From Leifsonia xyli (lineage in GTDB: Bacteria > Actinomycetota > Actinomycetes > Actinomycetales > Microbacteriaceae): a stretch of DNA of 64,000 nucleotides. The position numbers and the translations under genes were made by a program. The notes below the pieces were generated by a model. That model did no database searches, was not told the origin of the DNA, and was given only the letters and a program-made list of their open reading frames with translations. Location: NCBI GenBank assembly GCA_001647635.1, contig CP014761.1, positions 1,178,001 through 1,242,000 of the forward strand. The letters run 5' to 3'. How positions within the stretch are numbered: the first letter of the stretch is position 1; each line of letters begins with the position of its first letter. Positions 7,503 through 20,893 of this stretch are shown one piece after another.

Positions 7503-9342
7503 GCTCCTCGACGCTCGTCGCAGGCAGTCGGCACACGAAGTCGCGGCACAGGTAGGCCGTCGGGAGGCCGTCGCGGGTGGTGCGCGCCTGGAACAGCTCG
7601 AACCCGGAGGCCGTCAGCTCGCGCGCCTGCGGCTCGGTCGCGAAGGCGACCAGCGGCGCCGGGTGCCGTCGGGCGGCGCCCACCACGTCCGAGGTCGCCC
7701 CCGGCGAGGGCAGCACGACCACCAGCTGCTCCGCCTCGCCCGCGAGCCGCGACATCAGCGCCAGCGACGTCCCGAACGCGCTCGGGACGCGCACCGCCTG
7801 GGCGGCGACCATCCGCATCCCCTCGCGCGCGGCCCGCTCGTAGCGCCGCTCGCCGGTCAGCAGGTACAGCGTGTGCGCAGCCTGCGCCAGCGACGACAGA
7901 CCGGACGGATAGGCGCCCTCGGACGGATCGACCTGCACCGCGAGCCCGGTGGCCGCGAGCACGGGATCGACCCCGCCCGGAGTCTCGAACGGGCACGTCC
8001 CCTCCCCCGCCGCGTCCAGGCACAGGTCGACCAGGTCGCGCGCGGCGGCCGCCGGCCCCACCTCACCGGACGCGAGCGCCAGCTCCAGCAGCCCGGATGC
8101 GAGCCCGCCGTAGTCCTCGAGGGTCGCACCCGCCTCCGAGAGCCGGTCGCCGAGCGACGCGCGCAACAGCGTCCCGTCGTCGCGCCGGTGCCTGCTGAGC
8201 ACGGTGTCGGCGGCCTTCCCGGCTGCGGCCACCCACACCGGACGGTCCAGGATGCGCCCCGCGCGAGCGAGCGCGCCGATCGCGAACCCGTTCCACCCGG
8301 TGAGCACCTTCGCGTCGAGGGGCGGCGGGTCCAGCTGTGCGCGCTCGGCCGGCGGCAGCGTGTAATAGGTGCCCTCGACCCGGGCGCCGTCGATGGTGCT
8401 CTCCGAGTCCTGCGCCGACGCGAAGCCGCCCGACGGCTGCCGCAGCACGCCGAGCAGGAACGCCGCGATGCCGTCGGCCGTTCGCTCGGCCCACTCCTCA
8501 CCGGTCTGCTGCCACGCGCGCGCGTAGGCGTCGAGGAGGAGCGCGTTGTCGTACAGCATCCGCTCGTAGTGCGGCTCGCTCCAGTCGCGCCGGGTCGCGT
8601 AGCGGAAGAAGCCGCCGTCGACCGGGTCGCGCAGCGGCGACTCCGCCATCGCCCGCAGCGTGCGCGCCGCGAGCGCGTGCCCGGCTGGACGCGACAGCAG
8701 GAAGTCGAGGATGGGCGCCACCGGGAACTTCGGCGCCGTGCCGAACCCGCCGAACTCCGGGTCCTCCGCCTCCGCCAGCTGCGCGACCGCCGCATCCAGG
8801 GCCCGGTCGTCGGGCAGGTCGGACACGGAGGTCGCCGCGTCAGCCGCAGCGGCGAGCGCCTCCCGCACCCGGCCCGCGTCCGACTCGACCTCGCCGCGGC
8901 GGGCAGTCCACGCGTCCCACACCGCGTCGAGCACCTGGCGGAACGACGCCCGTCCCGCGACCGGCTGCGGCGGGAAGTAGGTGCCGGCGAAGAACGCGGT
9001 GCCGTCGGGCGTCGCGAACACCGTCAATGGCCAGCCGAGGTTGCCGGTGAAGGCGCTGGCGGCCGAGAGGTAGGCGGCGTCGACGTCGGGATGCTCCTCC
9101 CGGTCGACCTTGATCGCGACGAACCGGCTGTTCAGCTCCTCGGCCGTCGCCGGATCGCTGAAGCTCTCTCGCGCCATGACGTGGCACCAGTGGCAGGTCG
9201 CGTACCCGATGGAGACCATGACCGGCACGTCGCGGCGCCGCGCCTCGGCGAACGCCTCCGCACCCCACGGGAACCAGTCGACCGGGTTGTCCGCGTGCGC
9301 GCGCAGGTAGGGACTGATCGCATCCCCGAGCCGATTCGCCAT
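7480..9342 (-). CDS. DUF255 / YyaL-type thioredoxin-domain protein
   Basis: A 620-residue protein with an N-terminal thioredoxin-like domain ([17 protein letters not shown] at residues 50-53) followed by an (alpha/alpha)6-barrel glycosidase-like domain with the [23 protein letters not shown] signature region. This is the DUF255/spermatogenesis-associated protein 20 family, conserved in bacteria and animals; its reaction is not established. The ATG at 9342 follows AGGG by 7 nt; a GTG two codons earlier is possible. Confidence 0.88.
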   Translation of the reverse strand: MANRLGDAISPYLRAHADNPVDWFPWGAEAFAEARRRDVPVMVSIGYATCHWCHVMARESFSDPATAEELNSRFVAIKVDREEHPDVDAAYLSAASAFTGNLGWPLTVFATPDGTAFFAGTYFPPQPVAGRASFRQVLDAVWDAWTARRGEVESDAGRVREALAAAADAATSVSDLPDDRALDAAVAQLAEAEDPEFGGFGTAPKFPVAPILDFLLSRPAGHALAARTLRAMAESPLRDPVDGGFFRYATRRDWSEPHYERMLYDNALLLDAYARAWQQTGEEWAERTADGIAAFLLGVLRQPSGGFASAQDSESTIDGARVEGTYYTLPPAERAQLDPPPLDAKVLTGWNGFAIGALARAGRILDRPVWVAAAGKAADTVLSRHRRDDGTLLRASLGDRLSEAGATLEDYGGLASGLLELALASGEVGPAAAARDLVDLCLDAAGEGTCPFETPGGVDPVLAATGLAVQVDPSEGAYPSGLSSLAQAAHTLYLLTGERRYERAAREGMRMVAAQAVRVPSAFGTSLALMSRLAGEAEQLVVVLPSPGATSDVVGAARRHPAPLVAFATEPQARELTASGFELFQARTTRDGLPTAYLCRDFVCRLPATSVEELSVARGR

Positions 9343-9379
9343 GGGCACACCCTACGACCGCGCAGCCGGAAGGGAACCG

Positions 9380-9790
9380 TCAGCCGGCGGTGTCCATCCC
9401 CTGCAGCCGCACGGAGGAGTGCACGTAGAAGATGGCGAGCGCGGCGTACGAGAGGCAAGCGACCGCGGGGATGAACGCGTCCTCCGGGTTGCTGGCGAAC
9501 GCGCCCACCCCGGAGACGAAGGCGAGCAGTCCGAGGAGGCCGCCGATCCAGAACCCGGCCGCGGGCCGCGCGGTCGCCCGCCACCACGGTCGAGGGTCGG
9601 CGCGGTTCTCGCCCTCGCCGCGGAAGATGCGCACCCCGACGATGACGTACGCGAGGTTGAGCACCGCGATGATCAGCACGTCGAAGGTGGGATTCACCAG
9701 GCGCGCGAAGACGAAGATGTTGAGGATGAAGATGAGCGCGAAGACGCCGACGATGTAGATGATCTTCCCGGTGACCGACGTGATCCTCAC
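9380..9790 (-). CDS. hypothetical membrane protein, four transmembrane segments
   Basis: A 136-residue integral membrane protein of unknown function. Four hydrophobic segments are visible: IIYIVGVFALIFILNIFVF, VLIIAVLNLAYVIVGV, FWIGGLLGLLAFVSGVGAF and VACLSYAALAIFYVH. The GTG at 9790 is chosen because a TAGGCT box precedes it by 7 nt; a reading from 9820 would run through the upstream hairpin. 37 bp downstream of the DUF255 gene start. Confidence 0.75.
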   Translation of the reverse strand: MRITSVTGKIIYIVGVFALIFILNIFVFARLVNPTFDVLIIAVLNLAYVIVGVRIFRGEGENRADPRPWWRATARPAAGFWIGGLLGLLAFVSGVGAFASNPEDAFIPAVACLSYAALAIFYVHSSVRLQGMDTAG

Positions 9791-9797
9791 CCCACCG

Positions 9798-9803
9798 AGC
9801 CTA
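9798..9803 (-). promoter_or_regulatory. -10 box (TAGGCT) of leaderless membrane-protein gene
   Basis: TAGGCT on the minus strand, 7 nt before the GTG at 9790. Confidence 0.5.
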
Positions 9804-9833
9804 GCCCGGGGATGCGACACCGCATCCCCGGGC
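9804..9833 (-). terminator. hairpin downstream of aldo/keto reductase
   Basis: A 13-bp perfect GC-rich stem (arm CCCGGGGATGCG plus one flanking pair) with an ACAC loop, 14 bp past the stop of the upstream reductase gene. No U-run follows, as is usual in high-GC actinobacteria. Confidence 0.7.
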
Positions 9834-9847
9834 CGGGCCGGGTGTCG

Positions 9848-12314
<2,467 letters not shown>

Positions 12315-12423
12315 GGGTTGGGTTCTCCTCGTCTTCATCGACGCCGGAACCGATCCGGGTTGATGCGAACCTACGTCACGCGGAGGCGCGGGGCAACGCC
12401 CCCGGGCGGGGACCGTGCGCGGG

Positions 12424-12429
12424 TAGAAT
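12424..12429 (+). promoter_or_regulatory. -10 box (TAGAAT) of hrpA
   Basis: TAGAAT ends 9 nt before the ATG at 12439; GGAAGG in the gap could also act as a ribosome site. Confidence 0.5.
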
Positions 12430-12438
12430 GGAAGGCTC

Positions 12439-15400
12439 ATGTCTTCCACCGAGACCCTCCCCCGCATCGTCTTCCCGCCCGAGCTGCCCGTCAGCCGGAA
12501 GCGGGACGATATCGCGCGCGCCATCCGCGACAACCAGGTCGTGATCGTGGCCGGCGCGACCGGGTCGGGCAAGACGACCCAGCTGCCGAAGATCGCTCTG
12601 GAGCTCGGGCGCACGAGCATCGGGCACACCCAGCCGCGGCGCATCGCGGCCCGCACCATCGCCGAGCGCATCGCGGAGGAGCTGGGCCAGCAGGTCGGCG
12701 AGCTCGTGGGCTACCAGGTGCGGTTCACCGACCGCGTCTCCAAGCAGACGCGCATCAAGCTCATGACCGACGGCATCCTGCTCAACGAGCTGCGGCGCGA
12801 TCGGATGCTGCGCGCCTACGACACGATCATCATCGACGAGGCGCACGAGCGCAGCCTCAACATCGACTTCCTGCTCGGGTACCTCAAGCAGCTGCTGCCG
12901 CAGCGTCCCGACCTCAAGCTCATCATCACCTCCGCGACCATCGACCCGGAGAGCTTCGCCGCGCACTTCGCCTCGGCGGACGGCACGCCCGCGCCGATCG
13001 TCGAGGTCTCCGGGCGCACCTACCCGGTCGAGATCCGCTACCGCCCGCTCGTGGCAGATGCGATGGAGGAGGACGACGAGGATCCGGATCCCGTGCCTTC
13101 GGTCGACCGCGACTACCTCCAGGGCATCAACGACGCACTCGACGAGCTCGCCCGCGAAGACCGTGGGGACGTGCTGGTCTTCCTCTCCGGTGAGAACGAG
13201 ATCCGGGATGCGGCCGACGCGATCCGTGGCCGCAATCTGCCCGGAACCGAGGTGCTTCCTCTCTACGGGCGACTGTCCTCCGCCGAGCAGCACAAGGTGT
13301 TCCAGCCGTCGACCGTCGCCGGCGTCCGCCGCCGCGTCGTGCTCGCGACCAACGTCGCCGAGACCAGCCTCACCGTCCCGGGCATCAAGTACGTGGTGGA
13401 TGCCGGAACCGCGCGCATCAGCCGCTACAGCGTCCGCGCCAAGGTGCAGCGCCTGCCGATCGAGGCGATCTCGCAGGCCAGCGCGAACCAGCGCTCCGGC
13501 CGGTCGGGCCGCACCAGCGACGGCATCGCCATCCGCCTGTACTCGGAGGAGGACTTCGAGAAGCGGCCGGAGTTCACCGAGCCGGAGATCCTGCGCACCA
13601 ACCTCGCGGCGGTCATCCTGCAGATGATCTCGCTCGGGCTCGGCGACATCGCGGCGTTCCCGTTCCTGACGCCACCCGACTCGCGCGGCATCAAGGACGG
13701 CCTCGACCTGCTCACCGAGCTCGGCGCGATCACCGCAGGCGGCGGCGACACCAAGCTCACCGGCGTCGGACGCCAGCTCGCCCAGCTCCCCATCGACCCG
13801 CGCTTCGCTCGCATGGTCGTCGAGTCGAAGCGGCACGGCACCTCCCGCGAGGTCATGGCGATCGTCGCCGGGCTCACCATCCAGGACCCGCGCGAGCGTC
13901 CCGTCGAGAAGCGCGGCAGCGCCGATGAGAAGCACGCCCGCTTCGCCGACCCGACCAGCGACTTCCTCACCCTGCTCAACCTCTGGAACTACCTCGAGGA
14001 GCAGCAGAAGGAGCTGTCGTCCAGCGCGTTCCGTCGCCTCTGCAAGGCGGAGTACCTCAACTTCCTGCGCGTGCGCGAGTGGCAGGACGTCTACCGGCAG
14101 CTCCGCCAGCTCGCCAAGCCGCTCGGGCTGACGATCGGCGAGCCCTCCGTCAACCCGGACGGAATCCACAAGTCGTTGCTCGCGGGCCTCCTGTCGCATA
14201 TCGGGCTGAAGGATGCGCGCGACGCCGGCACCAACACGCGCGGCGGCGGCGCGAAGGGCAGCGGCCCGCGGTCGCGCCAGTCCGAATACCTCGGCGCCCG
14301 GCAGACGCGGTTCGTGATCTTCCCCGGCTCCACCCTCGCGAAGAAGCAGCCCAACGCCGTCATGAGCGCCGAGCTCGTGGAGACCTCGCGCCTCTTCGCC
14401 CGGATGAACGCCGCGATCGACCCCGCCTGGGCCGAGCCGATCGCCGGCGACCTCTGCAAGCGGCAGTACAGCGAGCCGCACTGGGAGAAGAACCAGGGCG
14501 CGGTCGTCGCCTACGAGCGCGTGACCCTGTTCGGCGTCCCGATCATCCCGCGCCGTCGTGTCCAGTACGCCCGCATCGACGCCGAGCTGTCGCGCGAGCT
14601 GTTCATCCGCCACGCGCTGGTCGATGGCGAATGGGACTCGCACCAGTCGTTCGACCGCGCCAACCGGAAGCTGCGCGCCGAGCTGCGCGAGCTGGAGGAG
14701 CGGACGCGACGCCGCGACATCCTGAACGACGACGAGGCCGTCTTCGAGTTCTACGACAAGCGCATCCCGGCGGAGGTCGTGTCCACCCGGTCGTTCGAGG
14801 GCTGGTGGAAGAAGGCGCGGCAGGAGACGCCGGACCTGCTGACGATGACGCCGGAGGCGCTACTCGACGAGGATGCCGCCGAGGTCGACGAGGAGGCGTT
14901 CCCTCCGGTGTGGCGGCAGGGCGACCAGCGGCTCACGCTGCGCTACCGGTTCGAGCCGGGAGCCGAGGACGACGGCGTGACCGTCCAGGTGCCGCTGCCG
15001 CTGCTCGCCGGCCTGCTGCCGGACGGCTTCGACTGGCAGGTGCCCGGCCTGCGCCACGAGCTCGTGACGGCGATGATCAAGTCGCTGCCGAAGGCGATCC
15101 GCCGACAGGTCGTGCCTGCCGCCGACTGGGCTCAGCGGCTGCTGGGTGAGCTCTCCGGGACGGCCGGGATGCGCGCCCACGAGGGCGAGCGTCCGGCGGG
15201 GACGCTGGCGGACACCCTCGCCGCGACCATCTCGCGGCTCACCGGCTCGCGGGTGAGCGGGAGCGACTTCGACCTCGACCGGCTGCCGCCGCACCTGCGG
15301 CCGACGTTCCAGGTCGTCGGCGAGCGCGGTCGGCCGATGGCGAGCGGGAAGGACCTCGGCGCCCTGCAGGACCGCCTGCGGTCGCGCGCCCGCGACTCGG

Positions 15401-16317
15401 TGGCGAAGGTCGCCGAGGCGCGCACGCCGAACGCGCTCGAACGGTCGGGCATCACCACCTGGGACCTCGATGAGCTGCCCCGCTTCGTGGACTCGGAGCA
15501 CACGGGCCCGGGAGGCACGCGGAATGTGATCCGGGCGTACCCGGCTCTCGTCGACGATGGCGCCTCCGTAAGCATCCGGCTCATGGGCACGCCCGCCGAG
15601 CAGGCGCGCGCCATGCCGGGCGGCGTGCGTCGCCTGCTGCTCGCGAGCGTCCCCTCGCCCGTCGCCTACGTGCAGCAGCACCTGACCTCGAACGAGAAGC
15701 TGACCCTCGCCGCCAGCCCGTACCCGAACACCAAGGCGCTGTTCGACGACTGCCTGCTCGCCGTCGTGGACTCGGTGCTGTACCGGATGAAGCCCGACGG
15801 TCAGATCTTCATGCGCGCCGAGTTCGAGGCGGTCCGCGACCGTGTCTCCGGGATCGTGATGGACTCCATGTTCGAGACGGTCGCGCTCGTCACGCGCATC
15901 CTCACCGCCGCCCGGACCGCCGAGAAGGCGATCTCGAGCGTGACGGCGCTTACGTACCTGGCGGCGCTGAACGACGCCAAGGGGCAGCTGGCGGGACTGG
16001 TCTATCCCGGTTTCGTGTCGGCGACCGGCCTTGAGCAGCTGCGGCACCTCCCCCGCTACCTCGCCGGCATCACCCAACGGATGCAGGCCCTCCCGACCAA
16101 CCCGGGCCGCGACCGCGCCTGGCAGACGCAGGTCGAGACCGCCATCGCGCTCTACACGGACGCCGGCGGCCGCATCCCGCTCGCGCCGGGGTCGCCGCCC
16201 GCGATCGTCCACGCACGCTGGATGCTCGAGGAGTTCCGCGTCTCGCTGTTCGCCCAGTCTCTCGGCACGGCCGAGACCGTCTCCCTCCCCCGCATCCGCA
16301 AGGTCCTCGGCTCCTAG
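12439..16317 (+). CDS. hrpA: ATP-dependent RNA helicase HrpA
   Basis: A 1292-residue DEAH-box helicase, full length for HrpA. Motif I is GATGSGKTTQ at about residues 39-48, motif II DEAHER near 132, motif III TSATID, and the motif VI region QRSGRSGRTSDG is present. After the helicase core come the ratchet/OB domains and the long C-terminal DUF3418 half typical of HrpA, absent from HrpB. The family unwinds RNA and, in E. coli, rescues stalled ribosomes. The gene stands alone, with an SDR gene ending convergently 13 bp downstream. Confidence 0.95.
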   Translation: MSSTETLPRIVFPPELPVSRKRDDIARAIRDNQVVIVAGATGSGKTTQLPKIALELGRTSIGHTQPRRIAARTIAERIAEELGQQVGELVGYQVRFTDRVSKQTRIKLMTDGILLNELRRDRMLRAYDTIIIDEAHERSLNIDFLLGYLKQLLPQRPDLKLIITSATIDPESFAAHFASADGTPAPIVEVSGRTYPVEIRYRPLVADAMEEDDEDPDPVPSVDRDYLQGINDALDELAREDRGDVLVFLSGENEIRDAADAIRGRNLPGTEVLPLYGRLSSAEQHKVFQPSTVAGVRRRVVLATNVAETSLTVPGIKYVVDAGTARISRYSVRAKVQRLPIEAISQASANQRSGRSGRTSDGIAIRLYSEEDFEKRPEFTEPEILRTNLAAVILQMISLGLGDIAAFPFLTPPDSRGIKDGLDLLTELGAITAGGGDTKLTGVGRQLAQLPIDPRFARMVVESKRHGTSREVMAIVAGLTIQDPRERPVEKRGSADEKHARFADPTSDFLTLLNLWNYLEEQQKELSSSAFRRLCKAEYLNFLRVREWQDVYRQLRQLAKPLGLTIGEPSVNPDGIHKSLLAGLLSHIGLKDARDAGTNTRGGGAKGSGPRSRQSEYLGARQTRFVIFPGSTLAKKQPNAVMSAELVETSRLFARMNAAIDPAWAEPIAGDLCKRQYSEPHWEKNQGAVVAYERVTLFGVPIIPRRRVQYARIDAELSRELFIRHALVDGEWDSHQSFDRANRKLRAELRELEERTRRRDILNDDEAVFEFYDKRIPAEVVSTRSFEGWWKKARQETPDLLTMTPEALLDEDAAEVDEEAFPPVWRQGDQRLTLRYRFEPGAEDDGVTVQVPLPLLAGLLPDGFDWQVPGLRHELVTAMIKSLPKAIRRQVVPAADWAQRLLGELSGTAGMRAHEGERPAGTLADTLAATISRLTGSRVSGSDFDLDRLPPHLRPTFQVVGERGRPMASGKDLGALQDRLRSRARDSVAKVAEARTPNALERSGITTWDLDELPRFVDSEHTGPGGTRNVIRAYPALVDDGASVSIRLMGTPAEQARAMPGGVRRLLLASVPSPVAYVQQHLTSNEKLTLAASPYPNTKALFDDCLLAVVDSVLYRMKPDGQIFMRAEFEAVRDRVSGIVMDSMFETVALVTRILTAARTAEKAISSVTALTYLAALNDAKGQLAGLVYPGFVSATGLEQLRHLPRYLAGITQRMQALPTNPGRDRAWQTQVETAIALYTDAGGRIPLAPGSPPAIVHARWMLEEFRVSLFAQSLGTAETVSLPRIRKVLGS

Positions 16318-16330
16318 CTCCTCGCCTCGG

Positions 16331-17083
16331 TCAGACGCCGAGGTGGAAGCCGCCGTTGGAGTGGAGGAGCTGGCCGTTGATCCAGCCGCCGGACGGCGAC
16401 AGGAGGAACGAGACCAGGTCGGCGGTGTCCCGCGGGGTGCCGAGGCGGCCGAGGGCGGTCTCGTCGGCGAGGGCCTCGGCGAGGTCGGGCGTCATCCAGC
16501 CGGTGTCGATGGGTCCCGGGTTGATCAGGTTCGCCGTGATCCCGAGGTGCGCGAGCTCGACGGCCGCGGCCTTCACGATGCGGTCGAGCGCGCCCTTGCT
16601 CGCGCCGTACGGGAGGTTGTACGCGGTGTGGTCGCTGGTGAGCGCGACGATCCGGCCGGAGCCCGCCGGTATGCCGTTCGCGGCATACTGCTCGGCGAAC
16701 GCCTTGATCAGCAGCCACGAGCCGCGCGTGTTGACCGCGAAGTGGCGGTCGAACGCTTCGACGCCGGTGTCGAGCAGCCCGCTGTCGACCGAGTAGGCGT
16801 GGCTGCCGACGAGGGCGTGGATGGGCCCGAGCGCGTCGTTCACGCGGGCCACGAGATCCTCCGGGCCGTCGGCCGTGGAGAGGTCGACGGTCAGCGCGAG
16901 TGCGCGACCACCGGCAGCCTCCACCTCGCCGGTCAGCGCCTCCGGGAACCCGGGCTCGGGCTCCAGGTCGGCGAACGCGACATCCCAGCCGTCGGTCGCG
17001 AGTCGCCGGACGATGCCGGTGCCGATCGCGTTCGGCCGGCCGACGCCGGTGACCAGGACGAGGGGACGACGCTGTTCGGTCAT
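16331..17083 (-). CDS. SDR family oxidoreductase
   Basis: A 250-residue short-chain dehydrogenase/reductase. The catalytic YGASK appears in YNLPYGASKGALDR, and INPGPIDTGWMTPDLAE follows as in 3-ketoacyl reductases. The N-terminal cofactor loop is unusual (VTGVGRPNAIGTGIVRRL instead of TGxxxGIG), and VGSHAYSVDSG takes the place of NNAG, so the substrate class is uncertain. A CAGGAT box and a G-run precede the ATG. It follows the ABC transporter ATPase gene by 16 bp on the same strand and may be read with it. Confidence 0.85.
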   Translation of the reverse strand: MTEQRRPLVLVTGVGRPNAIGTGIVRRLATDGWDVAFADLEPEPGFPEALTGEVEAAGGRALALTVDLSTADGPEDLVARVNDALGPIHALVGSHAYSVDSGLLDTGVEAFDRHFAVNTRGSWLLIKAFAEQYAANGIPAGSGRIVALTSDHTAYNLPYGASKGALDRIVKAAAVELAHLGITANLINPGPIDTGWMTPDLAEALADETALGRLGTPRDTADLVSFLLSPSGGWINGQLLHSNGGFHLGV

Positions 17084-17099
17084 CCCCCCATCCTGTCAG

Positions 17100-17870
17100 C
17101 TACAGCACCTTGGACAGGAACGCCTGCGTCCGCTGGTGCTGCGGGTTGCCGAGCACCTCGCGCGGGTCGCCGGACTCGACGACCACGCCGCCGTCCATGA
17201 AGACCAGCTCGTCCGCCACCTCGCGGGCGAAGCCCATCTCGTGCGTCACGACGACCATCGTCATACCGCTGGCGGCCAGGCCCTTCATGACATCCAGCAC
17301 CTCGCCGACCAGCTCCGGGTCGAGCGCCGAGGTCGGCTCGTCGAACAGCATGAGCTTCGGGTCCATCGCCAGCGCCCGCGCGATCGCGACGCGCTGCTGC
17401 TGCCCGCCGGACAGCTGCGACGGGTAGTGGTCGCCCTTGTCGGCCAGGCCGACGCGGGTGAGCAGCTCGTTCGCGCGCTCGACCGCCTTGGCCTTCGAGA
17501 TGCCCTTCACGCGGATGGGCGCCTCGATGACGTTCTCGAGCGCGGTCATGTGCGGGAACAGGTTGAACCGCTGGAACACCATGCCGATCTCGCGGCGCTG
17601 GCGGGCGGCCTCCTTCGGCTTCAGCTCGTACAGCTTGTCGCCGTGCTGGCGGTAGCCGACGACCTCGCCGTCGACCGAGAGCCGGCCGGCGTCGACGCGC
17701 TCTAGGTGATTAATGCAGCGCAGGAAGGTGGACTTGCCCGAGCCGGACGGGCCGATGATGCACAGCACCTCACCCGGGTTCACCTTCAGGTCGATGCTCT
17801 TGAGCACCTCATTCGAGCCGAAGCTCTTCGAGACGCCCTCGGCGAGCACCATCGGGGTCGTGTCGGTCAT
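17100..17870 (-). CDS. polar amino acid ABC transporter, ATP-binding protein
   Basis: A 256-residue ATPase of the GlnQ/HisP class. Walker [13 protein letters not shown]-loop [12 protein letters not shown], signature LSGGQQQRV, Walker [15 protein letters not shown] and the H-loop VVTHEMGFA are intact. It energises import of a polar amino acid together with the permease and binding protein encoded just upstream. Its ATG overlaps the permease stop by four bases (ATGA), a clear sign of one operon. Confidence 0.95.
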   Translation of the reverse strand: MTDTTPMVLAEGVSKSFGSNEVLKSIDLKVNPGEVLCIIGPSGSGKSTFLRCINHLERVDAGRLSVDGEVVGYRQHGDKLYELKPKEAARQRREIGMVFQRFNLFPHMTALENVIEAPIRVKGISKAKAVERANELLTRVGLADKGDHYPSQLSGGQQQRVAIARALAMDPKLMLFDEPTSALDPELVGEVLDVMKGLAASGMTMVVVTHEMGFAREVADELVFMDGGVVVESGDPREVLGNPQHQRTQAFLSKVL

Positions 17871-18850
17871 CCCTTGCCTCCGAGGTCGTTTCCGTCGGGT
17901 GCGCCCGCGGCCGGCAGGGCGCCGGTCGCGAGGGCGGGTTCGTTGCGGTCGGGGCGGCGTGCGTTGACGCCGCGCGAGAACCGCTTCTCGAGGAAGTACT
18001 GCCCGATCATCAGCAGCGAGGTGAACAGCAGGTACCACAGCGACGCGACGATGAGCAGCGGGATGGGCGTGTACGTCACCGCCGAGATGTCGCGGGCGAC
18101 GCCGTACAGGTCGGTGGTGAGCGGGATAGCAGCCACCAGCGAGGTCGTCTTCAGCATCGAGATGACCTCGTTGCCCGTCGGCGGGATGATGACGCGCATC
18201 GCCTGCGGGATGACGATGCGTCCCATCGTCTGCCCCCACGACATGCCGAGTGCGGTCGCCGCCTCCTCCTGGCCCTTGTCGACCGAGAGCAGGCCGGCGC
18301 GCACGATCTCCGCCATGTATGCCGCCTCGTTGAGGGCGAGGCCGATGATCGCGATGATGAACGCGTTCTGCATGAAGCCGAGGTTGATGTCGAACCCGAT
18401 GTTCGTCCACGGCACGCCGAGGAAGATCTGCGGGTAGATCAGCGAGAACAGGCCCCAGAAGACCAGCTGCACGTACACCGGGGTGCCGCGGAAGATCCAC
18501 AGGTAGACCCACGCGACGGACTTCACGACCGGGTTCGGCGACTGGCGCATCACCGCGAGGATGAGGCCCAGGATGACGCCGATGATCATCGAGAACACGG
18601 TCAGTTCGAGGGTCACGAGCGCAGCCGCACTGATGCGCTTGTCGAAGACGTACTTGCCGACATACTGCCAGCCGTACGCGGAGCGCTGGGATGCGTCGAC
18701 GATGAACCACACGACCAGCAGGATCAGGATGGCGGCGAAGACGATCCGCCACGGGTGCTTGAGCTTGATCGCTTTGATCGGCTCGGAGCGGGAGCCCGCC
18801 GGCGACGGGACGGATCCCGTCGCCGGCCGAGCGGTGTTGCTCTGGGACAT
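17867..18850 (-). CDS. polar amino acid ABC transporter, permease
   Basis: A 327-residue inner-membrane permease of the HisM/GlnP type. Several hydrophobic segments surround the EAA loop ([21 protein letters not shown] followed by QEEAATALG), where it contacts the ATPase. It carries longer soluble N- and C-terminal tails than the enterobacterial forms. Single-permease systems of this kind act as homodimers. Starts 6 bp after the binding-protein stop and overlaps the ATPase gene. Confidence 0.94.
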   Translation of the reverse strand: MSQSNTARPATGSVPSPAGSRSEPIKAIKLKHPWRIVFAAILILLVVWFIVDASQRSAYGWQYVGKYVFDKRISAAALVTLELTVFSMIIGVILGLILAVMRQSPNPVVKSVAWVYLWIFRGTPVYVQLVFWGLFSLIYPQIFLGVPWTNIGFDINLGFMQNAFIIAIIGLALNEAAYMAEIVRAGLLSVDKGQEEAATALGMSWGQTMGRIVIPQAMRVIIPPTGNEVISMLKTTSLVAAIPLTTDLYGVARDISAVTYTPIPLLIVASLWYLLFTSLLMIGQYFLEKRFSRGVNARRPDRNEPALATGALPAAGAPDGNDLGGKG

Positions 18851-18856
18851 GAAAGG

Positions 18857-19756
18857 TCAGCCCTTCGAGGCCGCGTTGAAGTCGGCCTTCTCGACGGCGC
18901 CGTCGGCGACGCCCCACTTGTCCAGGATCTTCTTGTAGGTGCCGTCGTCGATCAGGGCCTGGACCGCCTTCTGCAGCACGGGGCCGAGCTCGGAGCCCTT
19001 CTTGACCGGGAGTCCGTAGGGCGCCTCGTCGAAGGTCTTGCCGGCCTCCTGGAGCTTGCCGTCCGACTTCGAGATGGCGTACAGGGTGACGGGCGAGTCG
19101 GCGCTCAGGGCGTCGGCCTTGCCGAGGATGACCGCGTTGGTCGCGTCGTCCTGGGTGTCGTAGCGGAGGGCCTGGATGGCGGGCTTGCCCGCATCCGTGC
19201 ACTTCTTCGACTTGGCGGGCACCTCGTCGGTGTCCTCGTAGGTGGTCGACTGGACGGCGACCTTCAAGCCGCAGGCGTTGTCCGGGTCGACGTCCTTGCC
19301 CTTGGCCGACGCCCAGAGGATGCCGGCCGAGTAGTAGTTGACGAAGTCGACCTGCTGCTCGCGCTCGGTGGTGTCGGTGAACGACGACATGCCGTAGTCG
19401 TCCTTGCCGCCGGTGATGCTCGGGATGATGTTGTCGAACTTCGCGATGGCGAAGTCCGTCTTGACGCCCAGCTTGGCGCCAATCGCGTTGGCCAGGTCGA
19501 CCTCCCAGCCGACGGGCTGGCCGTTGTCGTCCTTGAACTCGTTCGGCGGGTAGGTGTTGTCCATGCCGACGACGAGCTTGCCGGCGCTCTTGACGCTGGC
19601 GGGCAGCTGGCCGGCGAGGGTGTCGTCCTTCTTCACGTCCGCCGCGGCGCTCGACGTTGAGCTGGAGGACGGGGTGGAGTTGTCGACGCAACCGGTGAGC
19701 GCGAGGGCTGCAACGGCGGCGACGGCGGCGATGGGGGCCGCGGATCGGATGCGCAT
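18857..19756 (-). CDS. amino acid ABC transporter substrate-binding lipoprotein
   Basis: A 299-residue extracellular solute-binding protein, family 3. The signal peptide ends in a lipobox (ALALTGC), so Cys22 is the lipidated residue. The mature part has the family signature [20 protein letters not shown] plus [17 protein letters not shown]. First gene of the three-gene transporter operon. Which amino acid it binds cannot be told from sequence alone. Confidence 0.94.
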   Translation of the reverse strand: MRIRSAAPIAAVAAVAALALTGCVDNSTPSSSSTSSAAADVKKDDTLAGQLPASVKSAGKLVVGMDNTYPPNEFKDDNGQPVGWEVDLANAIGAKLGVKTDFAIAKFDNIIPSITGGKDDYGMSSFTDTTEREQQVDFVNYYSAGILWASAKGKDVDPDNACGLKVAVQSTTYEDTDEVPAKSKKCTDAGKPAIQALRYDTQDDATNAVILGKADALSADSPVTLYAISKSDGKLQEAGKTFDEAPYGLPVKKGSELGPVLQKAVQALIDDGTYKKILDKWGVADGAVEKADFNAASKG

Positions 19757-19992
19757 GTTGTCGTTGTCCTTCTTCCTGGTGCAGGAATGTGTCTATGCGT
19801 ATTGCACGGGTAAGGGGAGGATACCCCAGCGGCGAGGCCGCCCCTCAACACTAATTCGCGCAGGGAACAGCGTTTTTCACGGACGTTTCCATCACGTTTC
19901 GTGCTCATCGAGCGCGAAATCCGCGTTTTGGGCCGTCTCGCGGTGCTCATCGCCGTCGTCGCGGCGAGAACGCGCCGCCGGGTCTCGATCCG

Positions 19993-20870
19993 CTATCGGT
20001 TCTCGAGCGCCACGGGACGGGCCGGGTCGTTCGACCAGGCCGAGTACGAACCGGCGTACAGCGCCGGCATCGGGAATCCGGCCACAACGAGGGCAAGGGC
20101 TTCGTGGGCTGCGGTGACACCGGAACCGCAGTAGACGCCGACCGGTGCCTCAGCGCTGACGCCGAGCGCGGAAAAGCGTGTTGCGAGTTCGTCGGACGAC
20201 AGCATCCGGCCGTCGGCGCCGAGGTTGTCGGTCGTCGGCGCGCTCACCGCGCCGGGGATGTGCCCGGGTCGCGGGTCGACGGGCTCGACCTGGCCGCGGT
20301 ACCGCTCGGCGGCGCGCGCGTCGAGCAGGTTGCCCGCGTCGGCGAGGGCCGCGGCGCCGTCGGCGTCGAGCGTCGGGAGCTCGCCGAACCGTACCGTGAC
20401 GTCACCGGGGCGGTCAGCACCGGGCCGATCTGAACCGGCATCCCCGCGGCGCGCCAGGCGGCGAGGCCGCCGTCGAGGACACGGACGTCGCGGACGCCCG
20501 CGTGACGCAGCAGCCACCACGCCCGGGCCGCGGAGGTGCCGGAGACGTCGTCGTAGACCACGACGGAGTCCCCGTCGTTCAGCCCCCAGGTCCGCGCCGC
20601 CTCCTGGAACGCGGACTCCTCCGGCAGCGGATGCCGCCCGTCCGTCGGCGCGCCGTGTCCGGCCAGCTCCGTGTCGAGGTCGACGTAGACGGCACCCGGG
20701 ATGTGCCCAGCTTCGTACTCCTCGCGGCCGGGCGGGCCGCCGAGCTTCCAGCGCACGTCGAGGACGCGCCACGTCGAGCGCCGCCCGCCGGCGCCGCTCC
20801 ACAGGGACTCTGCCCCGAGAGCGACGTCCAGCGCGGCGGCGCTGATCAGTGGAGAGTACTCCGTGGTCAT
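19993..20870 (-). pseudogene. two-domain thiosulfate sulfurtransferase (rhodanese), frameshifted
   Basis: The first rhodanese domain starts at ATG 20870 (MTTEYSPLISAAALD) and is catalytically silent, with Asp in YDDVSGTSAARAWW where active domains have Cys. The second, active domain (GVYCGSGVTAAHEAL) continues in another frame to 19993. The frames separate at 20407-20410, a CCCC run on the coding strand (GCCCCGG); one more C gives a continuous protein of about 292 residues, normal for SseA/rhodanese. It lies 23 bp behind nrdB on the same strand, so it may be the last gene of the nrd operon. Confidence 0.8.
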
Positions 20871-20893
20871 GTCGTCAGCATCGAGTGCTCGCG

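Noticed and set aside
12376..14643. 755-codon minus-strand frame opposite hrpA
   Set aside because: Shadow of the helicase core; no family features.
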